Origin: Planctomycetaceae bacterium
GTDB lineage: Bacteria; Planctomycetota; Phycisphaerae; UBA1845; UTPLA1
Direction: 5' to 3'
NCBI GenBank assembly: GCA_011525745.1
Contig: WYBU01000144.1
Coordinates: 1-47,228 of the forward strand
DNA: 47,228 nt
Of the stretch, positions 32,385 to 40,984 are shown in pieces (positions within the stretch are counted from its first letter, which is position 1; each line of letters opens with the position of its first letter). A program made the translations under genes and the position numbers. The notes under the pieces were generated by a model. The model did not search any database. It worked only from the letters and a program-made list of their open reading frames with translations, and had not been told where the DNA came from.

Positions 32385-34043
32385 CTAATGCGCATGCTCC
32401 GCCGCTGCCGGCGCCTCATGCACCTGCGCAAACTCCGGCATCTCCTGTGCCATCATCGCTCGCACCGTTTCCGCTCGATACAACCCCACCTGCCCCGACA
32501 GCGCATACAGATACTGCCCATCGCGCTGCGCCCCCTCCGGCGGCGGCAACGCCGCCTCGAACGGCTGCACCAACCCGGTGTGATTCATGAACGAACCCTC
32601 GCGTTCGGCCCAGGCACACGCCGGCAGCACCGCTCCGGCCAGCGGCAGCAGATCGCTGGGCAGGATGTCATGCAGCAGCACGAACCCCACTTTGCCCATC
32701 GCCTGGACCAGCGGCTTTTCGACCCACGGCGTCGGCGAACCGCCCGAAATCCAAGCCGCGGCGAATTGCCCTTTCCCGGCGGCGTCGATGAACTCGGCGA
32801 AACTCAGTCGCGCCCCGCCCATCCGCTCGACGATCCGCTCGACACCGCGGCGATTCGGGCATTTTTCAGCGCGAATCACGAACCGCGCCTTGTCGGCCGG
32901 CGGCGCGCCGTCTCCATTTCCGTTACCGCCGCTGCTGTGCGTCCGCGGAAAGCACTGATCGCCGCCGACGACCGGCGCCGGCCCGACGACCAGCGTCGCC
33001 TCCGACGCGATGCCGCGAATGAACTTCGCCAGCAGCCACGCCTCTTCGCACGCCATGAACGGCGACAGCACCGCCGCGATCGTCTTGCCGCCCTGCTGTT
33101 GTTCGATCGCCCGAAACCGAAAGCGCAGCACGTCCGGGATTTCCTGCCAGTCCGGCCGTTCCTCGTCGGCGCCGCGACGGATCATCGCGCGCGTGATGCG
33201 CCGCGGATCGTGAACGTACTTCCACCCGAAGCGGCCCTCATCGCACATCCACCAGTCGTTGACGCCCGGATTGAACCGCGGTTTCAGCCGCCAGATGCGC
33301 CCTTCGTTGTGATCGACGCCGATCGCGCAGCCGGTCGAGCAGCCCGGGCAGACGCTGTCAGTCGAGCGCAGCATCCAGACCCGCTGCCTCATCAGGAAGT
33401 CCTTGTCCAGCAGCGCCCCCACCGGGCAGATATCGACGACGTTGCCCTGTAACGGATTCTCGAGCGGAATGCCGGGAAACACGTCGATTTCGGCGCGGTT
33501 CCCGCGGTTCGTCACGCACAACTCCGCCGTCCCCGCCACCTCGGCGCAAAACCGCACGCACCGCGTGCACATCACGCAGCGGTCCTGATACAGCCAGGTC
33601 TTGCTGCCGACGTCCTTCTTGGGATTCTTGGTCTTGGGGTCGACCATTCGGCTCGTGGCGTTGCCAAAGTTGTAGCTGTAATCCTGCAAGTAGCACTCGC
33701 CCGCCTGATCGCACACCGGGCAATCCAGTGGGTGATTCAGCAGGTAATACTCCATGCAGTGCGAGCGGTTCTCGCGCACCAGCGGCGAATCGAACCGCAC
33801 TTCCATCCCGTCCCGCACCGGCGTCTGACAGCTCGGAACCAGCTTCGGCGACCAGGCCAGCTCCTTGGTCTTCGGGTCCGGCATCTTCATTTCCATCAGG
33901 CACAGCCGGCACGACGCCACGATCGACAGGCCGGGGTGATAGCAGTAATGCGGCACGTCCCAGCCGGCCTCCAGTGCCGCCTGAAGCACCGGCACGCGCT
34001 CGCGGCATTCGATCGTTTGTCCGTCGATGATGATCCTCGGCAT
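32385..34043 (-). CDS. nuoG: NADH-quinone oxidoreductase subunit G (short form)
   Basis: 552 residues, shorter than the usual 680-900. The iron-sulfur part is complete. The N1b motif begins Cys35-x11-Cys-x2-Cys and is followed later by Cys in PSCQTP. N5 is His-x3-Cys-x2-Cys-x5-Cys in HPLDCPVCDQAGEC. The next cluster is in CVMCTRCVRFC with DICPVGAL. An extra N7-type motif, CPGCSTGC, has its last Cys in WWMCDEGRF. The molybdopterin-fold domain that follows is truncated and degenerate, ending about residue 545. It is the first gene of the operon. ATG 34043 has no Shine-Dalgarno but a close promoter. nuoE and nuoF, its usual partners, are not in the window. Confidence 0.93.
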   Translation of the reverse strand: MPRIIIDGQTIECRERVPVLQAALEAGWDVPHYCYHPGLSIVASCRLCLMEMKMPDPKTKELAWSPKLVPSCQTPVRDGMEVRFDSPLVRENRSHCMEYYLLNHPLDCPVCDQAGECYLQDYSYNFGNATSRMVDPKTKNPKKDVGSKTWLYQDRCVMCTRCVRFCAEVAGTAELCVTNRGNRAEIDVFPGIPLENPLQGNVVDICPVGALLDKDFLMRQRVWMLRSTDSVCPGCSTGCAIGVDHNEGRIWRLKPRFNPGVNDWWMCDEGRFGWKYVHDPRRITRAMIRRGADEERPDWQEIPDVLRFRFRAIEQQQGGKTIAAVLSPFMACEEAWLLAKFIRGIASEATLVVGPAPVVGGDQCFPRTHSSGGNGNGDGAPPADKARFVIRAEKCPNRRGVERIVERMGGARLSFAEFIDAAGKGQFAAAWISGGSPTPWVEKPLVQAMGKVGFVLLHDILPSDLLPLAGAVLPACAWAEREGSFMNHTGLVQPFEAALPPPEGAQRDGQYLYALSGQVGLYRAETVRAMMAQEMPEFAQVHEAPAAAEHAH

Positions 34044-34052
34044 AAGCCGCAA

Positions 34053-34080
34053 AGTGTAGCGATTGTGAATTTCGTCACAA
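34053..34080 (-). promoter_or_regulatory. CRP-type palindrome overlapping a predicted nuoG promoter
   Basis: TTGTGA-N6-TCACAA (34063-34080) is a perfect inverted repeat matching the CRP/FNR-superfamily consensus TGTGA-N6-TCACA. On the minus strand TTGTGA can act as a -35, followed after 16 bases by TACACT (34058-34053) as a -10. Transcription would start within a few bases of the nuoG ATG, giving a nearly leaderless message. The palindrome overlaps the -35 and spacer, which suits repression more than activation. It sits in the longest gene-free stretch upstream of the nuo block. Confidence 0.6.
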
Positions 34081-34129
34081 GGGCAAGGACGACCAGCTTT
34101 TGCTTGCGTGGAAAGCGCAGGGACAAGCT

Positions 34130-34425
34130 GCACCAAGCGCGGCGCAGTGCGGGTGGTACGGGCATCGCAGTGCGGGTGGTACGGGCGTCCCGCCCGTAAT
34201 GTCGCATCGTCGCGAGGGTCTGCCCATGCTGAGTCGCCCGCCGGGGCAGAAGGCCGACACGACGGAATGTCACTCAGCCCTCTGCCGTGGCCATCGCGTC
34301 TCTGAGCAAGGATTTGAGGCTTGAGATTCGGGACTTGAGAATTCGGATTCAAATCCCGGGATTTCAAATCTCAAATCTCGAATCTCGAATCTCAAACCTC
34401 ATGTCTCGAATCCGAGATTTCACTC
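34130..34425. repeat. repeat cluster between nuoG and the next gene
   Basis: In the 34081-34544 spacer, GTGCGGGTGGTACGGGC appears twice (34147-34163 and 34170-34186), followed by GTACGGGCG-TCC-CGCCCG. A run of 'aatctcaaatctcgaatctc' type heptamers occupies about 34340-34425. The rest up to 34544 is plain spacer. A 'cataata' near 34513 is a possible -10 for the next gene. Confidence 0.65.
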
Positions 34426-34544
34426 GGCTCCCGACGAATCACCGCTGACGGTCGACCCCAGCCGCCGCGCCGCCGATACGCCGCCGGCGCTTCCAAAAAA
34501 CCGAATCTCGAGCATAATACGCCCCATCGTACGGACCCGTCTCC

Positions 34545-35309
34545 ATGTCCGAGACAATCGCCCATCCCCGCTGCCCGATTTGCGGCTACGTGCTGCTGGG
34601 GCTGATCGAACCGCGCTGCCCCGAGTGCGGCGAGCAGTTTCCGCCCGAAATCTGGTCCGACCTCTCGCGCCTATCGGTCGCCCCGCCGTGGGAGCGCCGC
34701 GTCTACCTCGGCCGCTTCCGCGCGTTCTTCGCCACCCTCCTGACCGCCACCTTCCGCCCGCGCCGCCTGCTGGCGGGCATCACGGACGAGCGACGACTGG
34801 GAGCTGCTATCGCCTGGGCCTTGCTGACCGTGCTCCTGGCCTTCGTGATCGCGCTGACCCTGAGCCGAAGCAGATACGTCGGTTTTTCCGTCCTGAACCT
34901 GCACTTGAACAGAGAGGTCGCAACGCTCATCCGCACCGCGCTGCGCTTCGCGGCGCTGCTATCGGCCAACGTGCTGGTTTGGCTTCCTACGCTCGCAGTA
35001 CTCGACTTGGTACTGTTGAAACACCGCCGGGAGTTCCGGCTGATTCTGATCGCCTGGCTCTACATGCTCGCATGGTCGCTCTGGCCGGGCATGTTGATGC
35101 CAGGTCTCGGAAACTCGCTTCTCGGATTTATCGACAGCGACTGGCTCTGGGGAAATACCGGCGGCTGGAGCTGGATCGGCTCTTGGCCTTGGCCGTGCTG
35201 GATGCTGGCCGCGCTCGTCACGCTGCAGTTTCTCGGGATGCGACGTTTCGTTCGAGTCGATGAGCAGGACCTACGACGGTTCGACGCGGCGATTCAGCGA
35301 CACGTGTAA
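34545..35309 (+). CDS. zinc-ribbon membrane protein, function unknown
   Basis: 254 residues. A short ribbon, Cys10, Cys13, Cys25 and Cys28 (CPICGY...CPECGEQF), is followed by a cytoplasmic linker and about four to five membrane helices (about 86-105, 130-155, 170-200, 215-235). This zinc-ribbon-plus-helices layout is common in Planctomycetota proteins of unknown role. The ribbon is rubredoxin-like only in spacing. The start ATG gives MSETIAHPRC. A small ORF and another unknown gene follow closely on the same strand, suggesting an operon. Confidence 0.8.
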   Translation: MSETIAHPRCPICGYVLLGLIEPRCPECGEQFPPEIWSDLSRLSVAPPWERRVYLGRFRAFFATLLTATFRPRRLLAGITDERRLGAAIAWALLTVLLAFVIALTLSRSRYVGFSVLNLHLNREVATLIRTALRFAALLSANVLVWLPTLAVLDLVLLKHRREFRLILIAWLYMLAWSLWPGMLMPGLGNSLLGFIDSDWLWGNTGGWSWIGSWPWPCWMLAALVTLQFLGMRRFVRVDEQDLRRFDAAIQRHV

Positions 35310-35318
35310 CGCGTGCTG

Positions 35319-35438
35319 ATGGCTGGCTGGCTGCTGGCGATGTACTTACTGTTGTTCGATCGGCTCGTTCACCTGAGATTCCACATGCTGTTCGTTGTCG
35401 AGGAATGGCGTCACTTATTCTGGTGGCTATTTCAATGA
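35319..35438 (+). CDS. possible small hydrophobic peptide (39 aa)
   Basis: A short open frame, MAGWLLAMYLLLFDRLVHLR followed by about 19 more residues, very rich in Leu, Trp and Phe. It starts nine bases after the previous stop and ends with ATGA overlap on the start of the next gene. The coupling and the hydrophobic helix suggest a real membrane microprotein, but short ORFs occur by chance. It is too short for profile comparison. Confidence 0.35.
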   Translation: MAGWLLAMYLLLFDRLVHLRFHMLFVVEEWRHLFWWLFQ

Positions 35439-36166
35439 CACGGACAGCCGGCGTGCAACGATGGCCGCATTGGGCCGCCCGCGCGGTCGTTTGGGGGGTT
35501 CTGCTTTGGCCTGTCGCACGTCTCGCCCTGCGGCCGCAACGAGTAATCGTCGAGGGCCAGGCGTATCGAATGCACGTACGCCTTGAAGCGACCCGCGCCG
35601 CTGCATCGCTGGCACGGTACGCCGGCATCGAAAAGCACGTCGCGCTGATAGGCGGCCGCGCGCACGCAGGTAGCTTCGCCGGAGATCCAATCTGTCTCGC
35701 TTGGAACGGTGGCTCAGGTCCGCCGTATTTCCATGTGCTGTTCGATATCGAGGGCCGTCCATGCTTGCCGCCGATCACGGTCCTCCCCGACGCCGATTGG
35801 GGCGCATGCACGCCCGAGCCGTTCTACCTACCGTCACGTGGCGGTGCTCGCCTGACAGCCTTTGTTCTTCCGCGAATCAGCGCACTCCCCACATCACCGC
35901 TGACGATCGAAAGCGCCGTGTGGATTTACCGCGACGACCGATGGAACAACATACTGAATATCTCTGATTCGAGTAGGCTCGAACTCGAAAGAAAGCCATC
36001 TTCCTGGTGTACAAGCTGGCTTGAAATCGGTCGGAATCCACCCGTGCAGATAATTTGGGACCCAGCCAGAGAGTCGTTTGTCGTGCCTGCAACGCTTCCT
36101 GCGACCACGACCGTCCTTCCCCTCCTGCCCGACATCACCCTCGACAACTGGCGACCGCCGCCCTGA
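35435..36166 (+). CDS. hypothetical membrane-anchored protein
   Basis: 243 residues from ATG 35435 (GGTGG eight bases upstream; ATGA overlap with the small ORF). An in-frame ATG at 35405 is possible but has its GAGG too close. One membrane helix (about 13-30, AARAVVWGVLLWPVARLAL) is followed by a soluble domain with a mixed beta pattern. Cysteines occur in it, but no motif was recognised. It lies between the zinc-ribbon membrane protein and the secreted metzincin/NHL protein. The function is unknown. Confidence 0.65.
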   Translation: MTRTAGVQRWPHWAARAVVWGVLLWPVARLALRPQRVIVEGQAYRMHVRLEATRAAASLARYAGIEKHVALIGGRAHAGSFAGDPICLAWNGGSGPPYFHVLFDIEGRPCLPPITVLPDADWGACTPEPFYLPSRGGARLTAFVLPRISALPTSPLTIESAVWIYRDDRWNNILNISDSSRLELERKPSSWCTSWLEIGRNPPVQIIWDPARESFVVPATLPATTTVLPLLPDITLDNWRPPP

Positions 36167-36299
36167 GTGTCGCGCCGCCCCACGGTCCGCGCCGCCCGTC
36201 ACCGCCTTTCTCCGCGATCTCCGCGCCTCTGCGAGAATCCCCGCGTCGCCCCACGCCGCGCCATCCGTTACACTCCGCCCCATCAGGAGGTCCGGCCTC

Positions 36300-39200
36300 A
36301 TGCCCATCGGCGAAAGGATTCGATCAAACACGCAGCGCGCATACAGCGACGACGCCGCCCTCGGCGCGTCGATACTAGGGCCGCATTCAACGGCGCGCGA
36401 AACCGCGTCGCGCCAACACGCGGCGACCCCGCCGCGAAAATCAGAGCCGCTCCCTCACAGTCGCGGTTCGGTCAAAACCAGCCTGGCCTTGCTCGCAGCC
36501 CTCCTCGCCGCCGCCGCACAGGCCGCCGCCCAGCCCTCCACCACCCCCCGCTGGCCGGCGCCGCCGGCCGCCGCGCTGATCGCCGCCGATGGCGCGCCGG
36601 CTGTTCCGCTCGACGATCCGCCCAATCCGCACTTTCTGTATCGCTGCGAACACCCCGGCGTGCACCATCAGGACGTGCTCAAGCTGCGCAATGGCTCGCG
36701 CCGAGTCGGAAAAGTCCTCGAGTGGGGAACGCTCGTCCACGTCTGGGACCCCGCCGGCAACCGCGTCACGTTCGACCGCCGCGACGTCGACAGCATCGAA
36801 TTCAACGCCACGGCAGGCTGGAAAACCAAGCCATCCAAGCCCGACCTCACCGTCGCCTGGGTCGAGCGGATCCCGCGCGATCCAAGCTGGCACGACTTCG
36901 TCAAGTACGACCTTTCCGACAAAAAAGGGCTGGGGGTGCTGACGGTCGATCCCCACGCCGATCCCTGGTCGCCCCGGCCGGACCAGCCGGTACGCTTCAT
37001 CGCGCACGTCAAAAACGTCGGCGCCGCCCCCGCGCCGGCGTTTGCCTGGACCATCCATCTCGACGACCGGCGAATCGCCCACGGCCGCACCGACGCCACG
37101 CTGGCGCCCGATCAGACAATCGCGCTCGAAGCCGCCTGGAAATGGGACGACAAGCAGCACGATCTTCGCGTCGCACTCGACACCGATGGTTCCATCGACG
37201 AAATCGCCGAGTGGAACAACACGTTCATCGACCCCGTGCAGGCCCGCACGTTTTTCTTCTGCGTGTCGCGCAACGTCATCGAGAGCTTCGCCCGTACGCG
37301 CAACCTCGTCGACACGTTCAGCTTCGAAGACTGGGCGCAGTACCACGTTCACACCATGAACTGGCTCTTCGAACATTCGGTCTATCCGTCCGCGCCGCAG
37401 GGCATCACCGAGCGCGTCCGCATCGACCGCATCGTGGTCGTCGAGGACGCCCGCGACGAATCCGCCAAGGCCGAGTGGGAACGGCTGCGCCGCCGCAACG
37501 GCGAACTCGACGGCCTGATCGAATACGGCGGAACGTGGCTGTTCCCCAGGGTCCGCGACGACGCCCACGCCGCCGAATGGGCCTGCCAGATGGACTGGGG
37601 CCTGCCGCACGAGCTGGGACATCAGCTCGGCCTGATCGACATCTACCAGTACAACACGCAGCTCAACGACTGCCTGGTGCGCGACGCCGCCGACCGCTTC
37701 GTCCAGCGGCATCATTTCTTCCCCTGGCCGCGGACCATGATGCACTGGCACGGCCCGCACCTGTTCTCGGAAGTCTGCGCGGGTTATCTCAACAAGACCC
37801 GCGGCCGGCCGCGCGGCTATTACGGCGACTACCAATACGCGCTGCCCGCGCGCTGCATCCTCGAAATCCGCGGCAACAACGGCCAGCCGCTTCCGGGCGT
37901 GCGCGTCGAAATCTTTCAGCGCCAGTCCGAAGGCGAGTACAGCGGCTTCATCAACAACGATGCATTGGTCGTCGGCACGTCCGGCCCCGACGGGCGCTTC
38001 GAGTTGCCGAATCGCCCCGCGCCGGAACATCAAACTGTCGGCGGCTACACCCTGCGGCCCAATCCCTGGGGCCTCGTCGACGTCGTCGGCGTCAATGGCC
38101 TGCTGCTGGCGCGGCTCAGCCGGCCCGAGGGCGAAGAGTACCACTTCCTGCGCATCTTCGACTTCAACGTCGCGGCCCTTCGCGGCCACGTCGACTCATA
38201 CGTGCATGCTATTCCGACGCGCTTCGCGCCGCCCGATGCGCCCAAGCCGATCGACATGAGCCGGATGTTCTTCTTCGATCATCTGCGGCCCGACCGCGTC
38301 AGCCTGCAATGGCCGCACTGGGGCACGGGGCAGACGCCGCCGATCCTGTCCTACCACGTCTACCAGCGCACCAGCCTGGGCGGCGATGAAACGAAGCCGT
38401 GGACGCTGGTCGACGTGGTAATGCCGAAACCACCCGCGCCGCCCGACCCGCCGCACGCTTCGTGGATTAACTACAAAAACGAGCTGCAATTCGACGGCCT
38501 GTACTCGCACGACACGTGGCTCGCCGTCGCCTGCGTCGCGCCGAACGGTCGCGAAAGCCCGCTGTCCGACGCCCAGTTCGTCCCCGCCATCGACGAATGC
38601 CTGCGCTTCGCCGTCAACGAAGACAACGAAATCTTCATCCCCGTCTCCGGACGCGACGACTTGCCGATGCTGCTGAGCATCCTGCGGCCCGGATTTCCGC
38701 AGCATTACTTCCGGCCGTTCGGCCTGCGCGTGATCCGGCCGGAGTTTCGCGGCTACCGCCCGTCGGCCGCCGGCGCGGCGATCGATGCGCATAAGCTGCT
38801 GGTCATCGCCGATGCGCGCCATCATCAACTTGCCTGGTATGACCGCGGCGAGCTGATCCGCCTCGTCGGCCACCCCGATCGCAGGCCCGATGCGATCAGC
38901 GACGAAGAGGGCCGCTTCAATCAGCCCAGCGACGTCGCCATCGACGACCGCGGGCGCATTTACGTCGCCGATCGCATGAACCATCGAGTGCAGGCGTTCG
39001 ATGACGCCGGCACACTCCTTTTCGCCTTCGGCCGCAAGGGCGATGCGCCGGACGAATTTAACGAGCCGATGGCCCTGGGGTTCGCCTCCAGCCGGCTGGC
39101 CGTGACCGACTACGGCAACAAGCGCATTCAGATATACGACGCGAGCGGAGACCGCCCCGTTTTTCAAAGGTCGATCCCCAACCGGCGCGACCCGGACCGC

Positions 39201-39425
39201 GCGCTGGCGGCGCCGTCGGGAAAGGTGTATGTGTGCGACATGGACGCCGACGGCAAATGGGGCATCCTGATCTTTCCGCCGGATTCAAGTGTCATGGAGA
39301 GGGCCATCTACAGCACCAACCAGGGCAACGTGAAGCGGCCGCGCGGCCTGTATTACGACGGAAAGCAACTCGCCTTTTTCGTCAACCAGGACCCGCCGCA
39401 ATTCGGCTGGATCGGACTGAAATAG
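36300..39425 (+). CDS. secreted CARDB/metzincin-motif/NHL-repeat protein
   Basis: 1041 residues. AGGAGG nine bases before ATG 36300 fixes the start. Residues 1-58 are an unusual leader ending in SEPLPHSRGSV, then a signal-like helix (about 60-75, SLALLAALLAAAAQAAAQ). A CARDB-like domain (about 180-315) contains DLTVAWVERIP and the closing DEIAEWNNTF. A large domain holds HELGHQLGLID starting at His437, the HExxHxxGxxD zinc motif of metzincins. Fibronectin- and carboxypeptidase-regulatory-like strands follow (about 515-790). The end (about 870-1041) has NHL blades (RFNQPSDVAIDDRGRIYVAD; ADRMNHRVQAFD). It is probably an exported zinc protease or carbohydrate-associated adhesin; the peptidase call rests on one motif. 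Confidence 0.78.
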   Translation: MPIGERIRSNTQRAYSDDAALGASILGPHSTARETASRQHAATPPRKSEPLPHSRGSVKTSLALLAALLAAAAQAAAQPSTTPRWPAPPAAALIAADGAPAVPLDDPPNPHFLYRCEHPGVHHQDVLKLRNGSRRVGKVLEWGTLVHVWDPAGNRVTFDRRDVDSIEFNATAGWKTKPSKPDLTVAWVERIPRDPSWHDFVKYDLSDKKGLGVLTVDPHADPWSPRPDQPVRFIAHVKNVGAAPAPAFAWTIHLDDRRIAHGRTDATLAPDQTIALEAAWKWDDKQHDLRVALDTDGSIDEIAEWNNTFIDPVQARTFFFCVSRNVIESFARTRNLVDTFSFEDWAQYHVHTMNWLFEHSVYPSAPQGITERVRIDRIVVVEDARDESAKAEWERLRRRNGELDGLIEYGGTWLFPRVRDDAHAAEWACQMDWGLPHELGHQLGLIDIYQYNTQLNDCLVRDAADRFVQRHHFFPWPRTMMHWHGPHLFSEVCAGYLNKTRGRPRGYYGDYQYALPARCILEIRGNNGQPLPGVRVEIFQRQSEGEYSGFINNDALVVGTSGPDGRFELPNRPAPEHQTVGGYTLRPNPWGLVDVVGVNGLLLARLSRPEGEEYHFLRIFDFNVAALRGHVDSYVHAIPTRFAPPDAPKPIDMSRMFFFDHLRPDRVSLQWPHWGTGQTPPILSYHVYQRTSLGGDETKPWTLVDVVMPKPPAPPDPPHASWINYKNELQFDGLYSHDTWLAVACVAPNGRESPLSDAQFVPAIDECLRFAVNEDNEIFIPVSGRDDLPMLLSILRPGFPQHYFRPFGLRVIRPEFRGYRPSAAGAAIDAHKLLVIADARHHQLAWYDRGELIRLVGHPDRRPDAISDEEGRFNQPSDVAIDDRGRIYVADRMNHRVQAFDDAGTLLFAFGRKGDAPDEFNEPMALGFASSRLAVTDYGNKRIQIYDASGDRPVFQRSIPNRRDPDRALAAPSGKVYVCDMDADGKWGILIFPPDSSVMERAIYSTNQGNVKRPRGLYYDGKQLAFFVNQDPPQFGWIGLK

Positions 39426-39622
39426 CCGCCGCCTTCGTGAAGCACAGCACCCGCACCAACTCCCTCTCCCTTCAAGGGAGAGGGTCGGGGTGAGGGTGTA
39501 ACGGCTGAACCGCACAACGCCCCGCTGCAATTGGGGCACAGCCGCCCGCGGCTGTGCCGCATGGTACGGGCTTGGCGCCCGCCGCGCAACCGAGCCGCGC
39601 AGCGGACCGACAGGGAATTCAC
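39426..39622. repeat. palindromes in the spacer after the metzincin/NHL gene
   Basis: CCCTCTCCCTT-C-AAGGGAGAGGG (39462-39484) is a near-perfect inverted repeat followed by TCGGGGTGAGGG, a dispersed bacterial element type. It may end transcription. CACAGCCG-CCCG-CGGCTGTG (39538-39557) and a degenerate 'tacgggcttggcgcccgccg' copy follow. No gene was seen here. Confidence 0.75.
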
Positions 39623-40984
39623 ATGACACAACACATCCGCTTCTCCTCTCTGACGCTCCTCGTCTTCGCCGCCGCGGCCACTGCCGATCCTCCTCCGCCG
39701 AACTGGCCCACTTTCCGAGGTCCGTCGGCGCGCGGCATCGCCGACGGCCGCCCGCCGCCGACGACTTGGGACGTCGAAAAAGGCGTCAACATTCGCTGGA
39801 AGACGCCCGTGCCCGGTCTGGGCTACTCCAGCCCCGTCATCTGGGGCGACCGGCTGTTCATCACGACGGCGGTGCGAAGCGAAGGCGAGTCGCGCGTCAA
39901 AGTCGGCCTCTACGGAGACATCGCTCCGCTCGACGAACCGATCGAACACTCGTGGCGCGTCATCTGCCTCGATCGCAACACCGGCAAGGTCCTCTGGCAG
40001 CAGGACGCTCACAAGGGCGTTCCAAAGGTCAAGCGACATCCGAAATCGAGCCACGCCAATTCGACGCCGGCCACCGACGGCCGGCGCGTCGTCGCGTTCT
40101 TCGGCTCCGAGGGGCTGTACTGCTACGACATGGAGGGCAAGCTGCGCTGGAAGAAAGACTTCGGCCTGCTCGACTCCGGCTACTACGTCGTGCCCGATGC
40201 GCAGTGGGGCTTCGGCAGCTCGCCGGTCATGCACGACGGCAAGGTGATCGTGCAGTGCGACGTGCAGCAGAACTCGTTCCTCGCCGCGTTCGACGCCGCC
40301 GACGGCCGCGAAATATGGCGCACGCCGCGAGACGAAGTCCCCACTTGGAGCACCCCGACCGTTCACGTCGAGGCCGGCCGCGCCCAGGTCATCTGCAACG
40401 GCTTCAAGCGCATCGCCGGTTACGACCTGGCGACGGGGCGGGAGATATGGAAGCTGCGCGGCGGCGGCGACATTCCCGTGCCGACGCCGGTCGTCGCCGA
40501 CGGGCTGATCTACATCACCAACGCTCACGGCATGATGGCGCCGGTCTACGCAATTCGCACGTCGGCCGAAGGCACTTTGTCGGTCAAGGAGGGCAAGAAG
40601 GGCCGGCAGCACGTGGCCTGGTGGAGCGATCGGCGCGGCAACTACATGCAGACGCCGCTGGCGGTCGGCGGGCTGCTCTACTGTTGCATGGACAGCGGCG
40701 TGCTGACCGTGCTCGACGCGAAGACCGGCGACCAGAAGTACCGCGAGCGTCTCTCGGCCGGGAGCGGTTTCACGGCCTCGGCCGTGGCCGCCGGCGGCCG
40801 TTTGTATTTTACGAGCGAGGTGGGCGACGTGTTCGTCCTGAAGGCCGGCCCAGGCTACGAGCTGCTGAACCGCAATTCACTGGGCGAAGTCTGCATGGCG
40901 ACGCCGGCCGTCGTCGATGGCGTGCTCTACTTCCGCACGCAGGGCCATGTGATCGCGATCGGAGAGCAGGCTCGCGCCGACTAG
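39623..40984 (+). CDS. exported PQQ-like beta-propeller protein
   Basis: 453 residues. A signal peptide (about 1-22, LTLLVFAAAATA) precedes a NWPTFRGPSARG opening, the usual first line of planctomycete PQQ-propeller proteins. Seven or so blades with the 'W..tP...yssPv...drvf' and 'ldr.tGkvlWq' pattern follow, for example VICLDRNTGKVLWQQDA, AFDAADGREIWRT and VLDAKTGDQKYRERL. No cofactor-binding or catalytic residues mark it as a dehydrogenase, so it is probably a binding or scaffold protein outside the membrane. Start ATG 39623 follows GGGAATTC. Its stop overlaps the 3' end of the convergent SGNH gene by four bases. Confidence 0.9.
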   Translation: MTQHIRFSSLTLLVFAAAATADPPPPNWPTFRGPSARGIADGRPPPTTWDVEKGVNIRWKTPVPGLGYSSPVIWGDRLFITTAVRSEGESRVKVGLYGDIAPLDEPIEHSWRVICLDRNTGKVLWQQDAHKGVPKVKRHPKSSHANSTPATDGRRVVAFFGSEGLYCYDMEGKLRWKKDFGLLDSGYYVVPDAQWGFGSSPVMHDGKVIVQCDVQQNSFLAAFDAADGREIWRTPRDEVPTWSTPTVHVEAGRAQVICNGFKRIAGYDLATGREIWKLRGGGDIPVPTPVVADGLIYITNAHGMMAPVYAIRTSAEGTLSVKEGKKGRQHVAWWSDRRGNYMQTPLAVGGLLYCCMDSGVLTVLDAKTGDQKYRERLSAGSGFTASAVAAGGRLYFTSEVGDVFVLKAGPGYELLNRNSLGEVCMATPAVVDGVLYFRTQGHVIAIGEQARAD

